Part shown: piece after piece, positions 6,699 to 11,987 of the stretch
Numbering within the stretch: position 1 is the stretch's first letter
Layout: every line of letters starts with the position of its first letter
Assembly (NCBI GenBank): GCA_902796705.1
Contig: CADBQF010000140.1
Coordinates: 1-11,987 of the forward strand
Source of the DNA: Ruminococcus flavefaciens
Lineage (GTDB): Bacteria > Bacillota > Clostridia > Oscillospirales > Ruminococcaceae
DNA: 11,987 nucleotides
Direction of reading: 5' to 3'
Program-made: the position numbers and the translations under genes
Notes under the pieces: generated by a model
Databases searched by the model: none
Seen by the model: only the letters and a program-made list of their open reading frames with translations
What the model was told of the DNA's origin: nothing

Positions 6699-6719
6699 GA
6701 TTATTCATTAGGAGATAAA

Positions 6720-7217
6720 ATGTCTGAACTTAACATTGTGCTCGTCGAACCGCAGATACCGCAGAATACAGGGAACATTTCCCGTACCTGTGCAGTCACG
6801 GGAGCAAAGCTGCACCTTGTGCGTCCGCTCGGATTTGAAGTGTCGGACAAGCACCTCAAACGTGCAGGGCTTGATTATTGGGACAAGCTCGATATAACAT
6901 ATTATGACAGCATAGACGAGCTTTTTGAAAAATATCCTGACGGCAGGTTCTATTATTTTACAACAAAGGGCAGAACAGTTCACAGCGATGTTGAATACCC
7001 CGATAACTGCTTCCTCGTTTTCGGACGGGAGGACAGGGGACTTCCGGAGGAACTTCTCTATAAGAATCCCGGACAGTGCGTCAGGATACCGATGAGGAAC
7101 GAACTTCGCAGCCTCAATCTTTCAAATTCAGCAGCGATAGCTGTATACGAAGTCCTTCGTCAGTGGGATTATCCGGATCTTTCGAGAGAGGGAAAACTCA
7201 CTAAATATAACTGGTAA
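6720..7217 (+). CDS. trmL: tRNA (cytidine/uridine-34-2'-O)-methyltransferase TrmL
   Basis: SPOUT-class methyltransferase that 2'-O-methylates the wobble nucleotide of leucine tRNAs using S-adenosylmethionine. The compact 165-residue protein has the family marks in order: EPQIPQNTGNISR (10-22, substrate side), FGREDRGLPEE (101-111), and the knot segment IPM (123-125) ... SLNLSNSAAIAVYE (131-144) that holds AdoMet. AGGAG at 6710-6714 sits five bases from the ATG. The degV-family gene follows 13 bases after the stop, so the two are probably co-transcribed up to the terminator at 8110. Confidence 0.95.
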   Translation: MSELNIVLVEPQIPQNTGNISRTCAVTGAKLHLVRPLGFEVSDKHLKRAGLDYWDKLDITYYDSIDELFEKYPDGRFYYFTTKGRTVHSDVEYPDNCFLVFGREDRGLPEELLYKNPGQCVRIPMRNELRSLNLSNSAAIAVYEVLRQWDYPDLSREGKLTKYNW

Positions 7218-7230
7218 AGGAGTTAATCAG

Positions 7231-8103
7231 ATGCAGAAGATAATGATCGTCACAGATTCATGCTGTGACCTTTCAAAAGAAGTCATAGAGGAACTTGGGA
7301 TAAAAGTCCTCCCGTTCACGCTTACAGTGGGTGATATCACTTTCCGTGAGATATTCGATAAATCCACACAGGAAGTATACGAACTCATGGCACATACAGA
7401 TGAGATACCGAAACATTCACAGATCTCGCCTGTGACGTTCGAGGAGACTTACAAAGAACTCTACGATCAGGGATATACCGATATTATAAGCGTATCCATA
7501 AACAGTCAGGGTTCAGGTACTTTCAATAACTCTATAATAGGAAAGACCGATTTCTTTGAAAATAACCCCGAAGCATCTGAGAAGATGAGGATATACAATA
7601 TCGACTCCAGAAGTTATACCATTTTCTACGGCTATCCGATAATGGAAGCTGTAAAGAAGATACGCAAGGGTGCATCGGCTGAGGATATCGTGAGCTACCT
7701 CGAAGAATGGTTCAGCGTATGTGCTATGTATGCAGTTCCGTATAATCTCAAATATGCAAAGAAATCCGGCCGTATCTCCGCAGCAGCAGCTTTCGCCGGA
7801 GAACTCCTCGGACTGAAACCGATAATCGAATTTGCCGATAATACGACAAATACTGTTGAGAAGATAAGAGGCGAGAAGAATATCGTCCAGAAGCTCTGTG
7901 ACTGCGTTGAAAAGCGTATGACTCCCCAGACTCCTTATATCATGGTTCACGGCCGTGATACTACTCTCGCAAAAGAAGTCGAAAAGGAACTCATCAAGCG
8001 TACAGGCAGAAAGGCAGAGATGTACAATCCGATAGGAGCTGTCGTTTCAGCAAATATCGGCCCTGATATCGTTGCTGTGCTTATCAGAAGAAAGAGCAAA
8101 TAA
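7231..8103 (+). CDS. DegV-family (fatty-acid-binding) protein
   Basis: Cytoplasmic DegV/FakB-type protein. Relatives bind a long-chain fatty acid and present it to the FakA kinase for phosphorylation. The 290-residue length is typical. Motifs are TDS (8-10) near the start, the HSQISP segment (62-67, usually TSQPSP), SGT (95-97) in SQGSGTFNN, KKSGRIS (177-183) and LLGLKPI (192-198). The C-terminal signature, usually IGxxxxxHxGPG, reads IGAVVSANIGPD (268-279): the usual His is Asn and the final Gly is Asp. That His helps hold the ligand carboxylate in characterised FakB proteins, so ligand use may differ. AGGAG at 7218-7222 is eight bases from the ATG. No FakA homologue is in the window. Confidence 0.92.
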   Translation: MQKIMIVTDSCCDLSKEVIEELGIKVLPFTLTVGDITFREIFDKSTQEVYELMAHTDEIPKHSQISPVTFEETYKELYDQGYTDIISVSINSQGSGTFNNSIIGKTDFFENNPEASEKMRIYNIDSRSYTIFYGYPIMEAVKKIRKGASAEDIVSYLEEWFSVCAMYAVPYNLKYAKKSGRISAAAAFAGELLGLKPIIEFADNTTNTVEKIRGEKNIVQKLCDCVEKRMTPQTPYIMVHGRDTTLAKEVEKELIKRTGRKAEMYNPIGAVVSANIGPDIVAVLIRRKSK

Positions 8104-8109
8104 AAATAG

Positions 8110-8146
8110 CGGCTGCCGGAAAAAGATCCGGCAGCCGTTTCTGTTT
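8110..8146. terminator. Strong bidirectional intrinsic terminator
   Basis: CGGCTGCCGG (8110-8119) and CCGGCAGCCG (8128-8137) form a perfect 10-bp GC-rich stem with an eight-base loop. TTTCTGTTT follows on the plus strand, closing the trmL-degV unit. On the minus strand the same stem is followed by CTATTTTTA, so it can also end the spore-protein transcript that converges from 8364. Confidence 0.92.
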
Positions 8147-8154
8147 ATGATGAT

Positions 8155-8364
8155 TTACTGCATCTTGTAGGAGTCGATCATCTTCTTGACCATGCTTCCG
8201 CCGATAGAACCGGCTTCTCTTGAAGTGAGGTCACCGTTGTAACCGTCCTTGAGATCGATGCCGAGTTCGTTGGCAGATTCCATCTTGAATCTTTCGAGAG
8301 CCTCTCTGCCCTTCTGAGTCATTACGCCCTTGTTGCTTCCGCCGCTGTTATTACTATTACTCAT
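8155..8364 (-). CDS. Alpha/beta-type small acid-soluble spore protein (SASP)
   Basis: Small DNA-binding protein that coats and protects chromosomal DNA in the forespore and is degraded at germination. The 69 residues carry the family pattern: ALERFKMESANELGI (22-36), which includes the region normally cut by the germination protease GPR, then DLTSREAGSIGGSMVKKMI (45-63) with the conserved SxxxGSIGG turn. A Ser/Asn/Gly-rich N-terminus precedes the fold. AAGGAG (about 8373-8378) sits seven bases or so above the ATG. A TATAAT hexamer lies upstream on the same strand (8406-8411) within TATAATACTAT. I could not decide between sigma-A and a forespore sigma factor, because no clear -35 box matches. 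It is a single gene ending at the bidirectional terminator. The GPR site reads MESANE and differs from the commoner Y/FEIASE. Confidence 0.9.
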   Translation of the reverse strand: MSNSNNSGGSNKGVMTQKGREALERFKMESANELGIDLKDGYNGDLTSREAGSIGGSMVKKMIDSYKMQ

Positions 8365-8450
8365 TGTAATTCTCCTTTAAGTGAAATTATTGATGCCGTG
8401 ATAGTATTATAACACTAAGAAGAAAAGATATAACAGGAAAAAACAGTAAG

Positions 8451-8727
8451 CACTAAAATTGTATCCATACAGCAATGTATATCTTAGTGGGGGAAACCTT
8501 TCTGAGGAAAGGTTCTCCCCCACACCCCTTTCCAAAGACTTTTAACATGATTTTTTCCAGACATGGACACCAATGATAATTTACAACAGACGGCAAGACT
8601 TCGGTGGTGTCCATGTCTGGAAAAAATGACGCTGAAAGTTTTAGGAAAGGAGTTTGAGGAAGAACCCTTTTTCAAAAGGGTTTTCCTCAATAAGACGCAC
8701 ATTGTTGTATGGATAGAAGTCTTAGTG
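8451..8727. mobile_element. 277-bp near-palindromic cloverleaf element (MITE-like)
   Basis: Four paired blocks are nested with no spare bases at the junction. (1) The outer stem is 8451-8486 with 8691-8727: 30 of 36 positions match with one gap, and both ends begin CACTAA. (2) Hairpin A, 8487-8523, has an 8+8 bp stem, one bulged C and loop TGAG. (3) The inner stem is 8524-8572 with 8605-8653, including 23 perfectly paired bases (8550-8572 with 8605-8627), and closes on a 32-base loop. (4) Hairpin B, 8654-8690, has an 8+9 bp stem and one bulged G. Hairpins A and B are each 37 bases long, and B resembles the reverse complement of A, so the whole element is one inverted duplication. There is no transposase and no obvious target-site duplication. 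Its right end provides the TAA stop of the cyclase gene. The MITE label is an inference from shape. Confidence 0.75.
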
Positions 8728-10632
8728 TTTTTCACGGAGTTTGCGGCGGGAGAGTTTATCGGCGTACATTAGTTTATCGGCGTAGTTGAGATAATCTGAA
8801 AGCTCCTTTCCGGGGACAGGTATCTCGCAGATCCAGCCGATGCTCGCACCTATCTCGTAGGCTTTTTGTGAAGAGCGGTTGTATCTTATAAAGTAGTCAC
8901 GGATATAGCTGACTATCTCTTCGATCTCGCTGTCGGAGTAATCGCCTGAACCTATTATTGCAAATTCGTCGCCGCCTATCCTTGCACATATCTCGTTGTT
9001 CGGGCAGGCAGTATTCAGAGCGTTCGCAACGATGCTTATGGCATTATCGCCCTCGATATGGCCGTAATTGTCATTGATTGATTTTAAAAGATCGAGGTCG
9101 GCAAAGAGCAGGAAGAGTTTTTTCTTCTCGGCAACAGCTTTGTCAAATATTATTTCTGAATATTTCTTGAAGCCTTTTCTGTTGTAGATTCCGGTGAGAG
9201 CATCACGGACAGAGCTTAGAGAGATCCTCTGATTTATACTTATGAGCTTAGTTTTTACACGCAGAAATTCCAGGGCGATGCTGATATCTCTGTTCCACAC
9301 AGCGAAAAGCATACTGATAGTTCTTTCCGGTGAATTGAAACGGAAAATGGAATAACCGAAGCATCGTTCGAGGTGATGCACCGGAATGATGAAATACATC
9401 TGTGGCTCGTCCGAATACTTATCTGTTTCCGGAGGTATTATATCATCTGCCGGAAATTCCGTATACTTTGTGCTGAGACCGTTTTTCTCGATAGTAAGGC
9501 GGTGTTCCATGACGGGAGTATAGCCGTATCTGAGGAAGCCGTTCCCGTCTTCGGATTCGATGTTGTCCCAGTTCGTACAGAGACAGAGCATATAGCTTTC
9601 AAGACCGTTGATGATATACGTGTACCAGCCGATCTTGTGGAGGAGTTCATCGAGAGTATCAGGTTCCATAAGGCCTTCGAGCATACCGCTGCGGTTGTAG
9701 AAATGTTCGTACCGCTGGACGTTGTTGTTCATTTTCTCACGCCGTCTGACGAGGTAGTGGATACTGTCGCTGCAGCCGCATGACTGAGCGAAGATAATAT
9801 GACCTTCCGGCCCGGAACACGGCGGAGCATCTTCGCCGGTAAACAGCTTGTGTATCTTCAGGACAGCCTGATTTCCGAGAGCAGTATTCTCCGGGAATAT
9901 CGTCGTGAGCGAGGGAATATTCTGGATAGCGTCATCAGAGCCGTCATATCCGGAGATGATGATATCGTCCGGAACTTTTATTCCTCCACGTATAAGCGAA
10001 CTGCAAAGCGTAACGCCCATGACATCATTGGCACACACGATGCCGTCCGGTTTTTTACGCTTGCCGCTGAGTATCTCGTCAGCGAGTTCTATAGCGGCAC
10101 TTTTCCAGAAATCGCCGTAGATGATATTATTCTCATCATATGCGATGCCGTGTTTTTCGAGAGATCTTCTGAAACCTTCTGCTCTTGTCATAGCAGGGAC
10201 ATTCTGATAAGGCCCGGTCAGGCAGAGGAGATCCCTGCAATTATGGTGATCTATGAAGTGGTCGGTGACCTGCTCGACAAGATCTGCATCTGTAGCATAA
10301 ATGCTGCTGCAAAAACCAAAATCGTAATCGATCGAAACGATAGGTATATCATATGCAGAAAGCCTGTTCAGTATATGCTCTATGAGATTCTGACCGGAGA
10401 TATTGCCTGCCATGAGGATAATAGCATCGGCTGATCTATCGTTTATGAGAGTTAATATATTTTCTTCTCCTTTTTGTATAGCAGGGGAGCTGTCGCTGTC
10501 GAAAGCCATGAGAAAAACCATGACATCGTAGTCAAGCTGCTTAGCCTGTTCAGAAATACCGTTCAATATCCTGTTGACGTATTCGTTGTAGATATCTGCT
10601 GCGATGACTGCGATCCTTTTGCGTTTTTTCAT
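8722..10632 (-). CDS. LacI-type sugar-binding sensor fused to GGDEF diguanylate cyclase
   Basis: Predicted cytoplasmic diguanylate cyclase that makes cyclic di-GMP in response to a small ligand. Residues 6-285 match the periplasmic-binding fold of LacI/GalR regulators (RIAVIAADIYNEY at the start; GIVCANDVMGVTL and ISGYDGSDDA later), but the DNA-binding helix-turn-helix is absent and there is no signal peptide. Residues ~300-455 form a middle segment with a GAF-like feel that I could not assign. A helical linker leads to the GGDEF domain (~473-632), which has D512 in FADLD for metal binding and an intact GGDEF at 553-557. The inhibitory I-site RxxD is replaced by PNNE (544-547), so product inhibition is probably lost. 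The weak ribosome site GGTGGG lies five bases above the ATG. The stop codon is in the arm of the palindromic element. Its own promoter lies at 10716-10744. Confidence 0.9.
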   Translation of the reverse strand: MKKRKRIAVIAADIYNEYVNRILNGISEQAKQLDYDVMVFLMAFDSDSSPAIQKGEENILTLINDRSADAIILMAGNISGQNLIEHILNRLSAYDIPIVSIDYDFGFCSSIYATDADLVEQVTDHFIDHHNCRDLLCLTGPYQNVPAMTRAEGFRRSLEKHGIAYDENNIIYGDFWKSAAIELADEILSGKRKKPDGIVCANDVMGVTLCSSLIRGGIKVPDDIIISGYDGSDDAIQNIPSLTTIFPENTALGNQAVLKIHKLFTGEDAPPCSGPEGHIIFAQSCGCSDSIHYLVRRREKMNNNVQRYEHFYNRSGMLEGLMEPDTLDELLHKIGWYTYIINGLESYMLCLCTNWDNIESEDGNGFLRYGYTPVMEHRLTIEKNGLSTKYTEFPADDIIPPETDKYSDEPQMYFIIPVHHLERCFGYSIFRFNSPERTISMLFAVWNRDISIALEFLRVKTKLISINQRISLSSVRDALTGIYNRKGFKKYSEIIFDKAVAEKKKLFLLFADLDLLKSINDNYGHIEGDNAISIVANALNTACPNNEICARIGGDEFAIIGSGDYSDSEIEEIVSYIRDYFIRYNRSSQKAYEIGASIGWICEIPVPGKELSDYLNYADKLMYADKLSRRKLREKH

Positions 10633-10670
10633 AGTATCCCACCACTTTTCGTGTATATTAATGTATATAC

Positions 10671-10692
10671 GGCAAATCTAAAAAAATTTGCC
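10671..10692. promoter_or_regulatory. Hairpin or operator in the leader of the cyclase gene
   Basis: GGCAAAT (10671-10677) pairs with ATTTGCC (10686-10692) across an eight-base A-rich loop. It sits about 24 bp downstream of the promoter's -10 box and 38 bp above the start codon, so it is within the transcribed leader. It could be a repressor operator or an RNA hairpin; I see no known riboswitch core around it. Confidence 0.45.
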
Positions 10693-10715
10693 TTGAGCCG
10701 CATTTCTTAGATATA

Positions 10716-10744
10716 ATTATACTACTAATGGTTGAAAAAATCAA
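10716..10744 (-). promoter_or_regulatory. Sigma-A promoter of the sensor-cyclase gene
   Basis: On the minus strand TTGATT (10739-10744) and a perfect TATAAT (10716-10721) are 17 bp apart. Transcription is predicted from about 10709, giving a leader of roughly 75 bases. The gene therefore has a promoter of its own, separate from the gene ending at 10781. Confidence 0.7.
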
Positions 10745-10780
10745 TAGTCAGTTTAATAATTAAAGATAAAACTTATACAT

Positions 10781-11884
10781 TTACCGGTCAGACAATGGAG
10801 CTTCATGTCCGGTGAGTCTGCCTGTCCAGAAGGAACAGAGTTCTGCGGCTGTCTCCTGAGAGAATGCCTGTGCGGTAAGGGATATCCTGTTTTTGCCGCT
10901 TCGTCTGATGATGACTCTGCCGGAATCGTCAAATATCGTTCTGCCGCATGGGATATTATCGATATCGTCAACAGGTATATCACGTCGGACGGCTGCGAGG
11001 ACAGGTATCTCCCTGAGTGCTGTGTTCATATCGCTGCTGTGAGAGAGCAGATCGACGCACATGAAAAGCGGATCGGTCAGGAATCTTTGTCTGACAGCTT
11101 CTTTTGGAATGCTGTTTTCCGGAGAGAATCTGCGGATATTCTGCCCGATCCTTTCGAGCGTGTCAGCACCGTAATGAAGGTCTTCCGGGAGCCATACAGT
11201 TTCGCCCTTGGATACGAGCTTGTGGACATAGGCGAGAGTAAGCCTTTCGTATGAGAGAAAACCGTATTCGACAGAATAGGCATTTATCCTCTGACCGTTA
11301 TCGGATATCTGGAAAATAAAATTATCATCATCGCCTGTAAAGAAATGACACCACAGTTCACGGACGGCTCTGTTTCCGCAGCTTACCCCGGCAGGAAGCC
11401 GCTTTCTCCCTGCTCCGGTGCTGTCGGAGATATTGCTCATGTAGATATTGCTGAACGATGTTACCGCCATTATCCTGCCGCATATATCAGCTTTTCCGGC
11501 AGGGGAGAGTTCCATTATCTTTTTCAGAGTCCTGTCCGGCACGGGGAATCCCTCTGCACCGAATAAAGATATCCTCACACAGTCATCTCCGCTCACGAAG
11601 ATACAGCAGTCAGCACCAAGTCCTCCGCAGCTAAAGCGAAGTGACGGCAGATCGGTATTTTCGCACAGATATACATCTTTTCCGCATTCTGCGATACCCG
11701 AACAGAGCGAATACAGTATATGTGTGTGACGGAAATCCTGACACCCGGCAGAGAATCTCCTGAAAAGCTGACCGACAGTCCTTCCAAGGAGAGCCGCATC
11801 TGACGAGGTGATATCTTTTCCGGGCAGGGATTCACAGTATCCGTCACGAAAGGTAAAAGTTCCGTTTTCTCCGGTATAAGCCAT
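10781..11884 (-). CDS. Phosphohexomutase-like protein lacking catalytic loops (predicted pseudoenzyme)
   Basis: This 367-residue protein follows the domain order of the phosphoglucomutase/phosphomannomutase superfamily but lacks its active-site motifs. Residues 65-125 match domain I (ECGKDVYLCENTDLPSLRF, then LFGAEGFPVPDRTLKKI), yet the phosphoserine loop TASHNP is replaced by VSGDDC (97-102). Residues ~188-232 match domain III (FQISDNGQRINAY...GFLSYERLTLAYVHKLV), with SDNGQR where the metal-binding DGDGDR belongs. The sugar-binding GEMSGH loop cannot be found before the helical stretch at ~268-305. Domain IV is present (IFDDSGRVIIRRSGKNR), with RRSGKNR in place of RPSGTEP. It is shorter than active members (about 450 residues). 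AGGAGG at 11891-11896 lies six bases from the ATG, and the gene follows the upstream reading frame by 19 bp, so they are probably co-transcribed. The fold assignment is by eye; loss of mutase activity follows if it is right. Confidence 0.65.
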   Translation of the reverse strand: MAYTGENGTFTFRDGYCESLPGKDITSSDAALLGRTVGQLFRRFSAGCQDFRHTHILYSLCSGIAECGKDVYLCENTDLPSLRFSCGGLGADCCIFVSGDDCVRISLFGAEGFPVPDRTLKKIMELSPAGKADICGRIMAVTSFSNIYMSNISDSTGAGRKRLPAGVSCGNRAVRELWCHFFTGDDDNFIFQISDNGQRINAYSVEYGFLSYERLTLAYVHKLVSKGETVWLPEDLHYGADTLERIGQNIRRFSPENSIPKEAVRQRFLTDPLFMCVDLLSHSSDMNTALREIPVLAAVRRDIPVDDIDNIPCGRTIFDDSGRVIIRRSGKNRISLTAQAFSQETAAELCSFWTGRLTGHEAPLSDR

Positions 11885-11903
11885 AATTATCCTCCTGTTT
11901 ATA

Positions 11904-11987
11904 TCATTTTATGGTATGAGTATTGCCGCCCGGACGGGGTTTATTCACTTTTTTCATAAGCAGGAGAAGTGCAAGAAGATTCGGATA
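11904..11987 (-). CDS. C-terminal fragment of a membrane protein, possibly an AGCS alanine/sodium symporter
   Basis: Only the last 27 codons lie in the window. They read YPNLLALLLLMKKVNKPRPG and end GNTHTIK before a TGA at 11904-11906. A hydrophobic leucine-rich helix followed by a basic tail points to the last transmembrane segment and cytoplasmic end of a transporter. The PNLxALLLL pattern resembles the final helix of amino-acid carrier proteins of the AGCS (alanine/glycine:cation symporter) family, where a similar MAIPNLIALLLL segment is common. The fragment is too short to be sure. It lies 19 bp upstream of the phosphohexomutase-like gene on the same strand. Confidence 0.5.
   Translation of the reverse strand, partial: YPNLLALLLLMKKVNKPRPGGNTHTIK

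Noticed and set aside
6400..6711. 103-codon plus-strand frame between ruvX and trmL
   Set aside because: It overlaps ruvX and the small minus-strand gene, lacks a ribosome site and has no recognisable motif.
8440..8738. Target-site duplication flanking the palindromic element
   Set aside because: The bases just outside the arms (gtaag on the left, ttttt on the right) do not match, so no duplication can be claimed.
8484..8772. Open frames of 83 (minus) and 69 (plus) codons across 8484-8772
   Set aside because: They run through the stems of the palindromic element, have no ribosome sites, and the plus frame overlaps the 3' end of the cyclase gene.
9799..10434. 211-codon plus-strand frame opposite the sensor-cyclase gene
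   Set aside because: Antisense to the LacI-like domain, with no ribosome site or family pattern.
10633..10720. Possible c-di-GMP riboswitch ahead of the cyclase gene
   Set aside because: The leader is short and AT-rich with one simple hairpin; none of the conserved core of the c-di-GMP-I riboswitch class is visible.

Overview
The window looks like chromosomal DNA of a fibre-degrading, low-to-mid GC Gram-positive anaerobe of the Ruminococcus type (Oscillospiraceae). The main reasons are a secreted GH43 arabinanase that ends in a type I dockerin (cellulosome-style attachment), a zinc-ribbon protein with BspA-like LRR_5 repeats, a class 1B (PyrK/PyrD) dihydroorotate dehydrogenase, an alpha/beta-type small acid-soluble spore protein, and strong AGGAGG ribosome binding sites with sigma-A promoters spaced 17 bp. 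The genus assignment is an inference; no 16S or other marker is present.

Layout. 1-311: a gene-free stretch with nine copies of one heptamer arranged around an inverted repeat. 312-2483 (minus): GH43 arabinanase with lipocalin-like, ricin-type and dockerin modules. 2484-2669: a divergent control region with two well-formed promoters and a 23-bp palindrome about 70 bp upstream of both predicted start sites. 2670-4250 (plus): intracellular zinc-ribbon/tandem-repeat/LRR protein. After a 17-bp hairpin come pyrK-pyrD (pyrimidine synthesis) and ruvX (RNase-H-fold nuclease), packed almost without gaps (4329-6449). A 57-codon minus-strand gene overlaps ruvX tail to tail. After a cluster of small hairpins come trmL and a degV-family gene (6720-8103), closed by a strong bidirectional terminator shared with the minus-strand spore-protein gene (8155-8364).

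8451-8727 is a non-coding 277-bp near-palindrome that folds on paper into a four-way junction with no unpaired bases at the crossing; its right end supplies the stop codon of the next gene. 8722-10632 (minus) encodes a cytoplasmic LacI-type sugar-binding sensor fused to a GGDEF diguanylate cyclase, with its own promoter and a leader hairpin. 10781-11884 (minus) encodes a protein that keeps the fold signature of phosphoglucomutase/phosphomannomutase but has lost every catalytic loop that could be located. It follows by 19 bp the tail of a membrane protein, possibly an alanine/sodium symporter.

Most genes are housekeeping. The points most worth attention are the phosphohexomutase pseudoenzyme, the cloverleaf palindrome, the sugar-sensor cyclase, the shared palindrome between the GH43 and zinc-ribbon promoters, and the heptamer array. 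All family assignments are from reading motifs by eye; no search was run.
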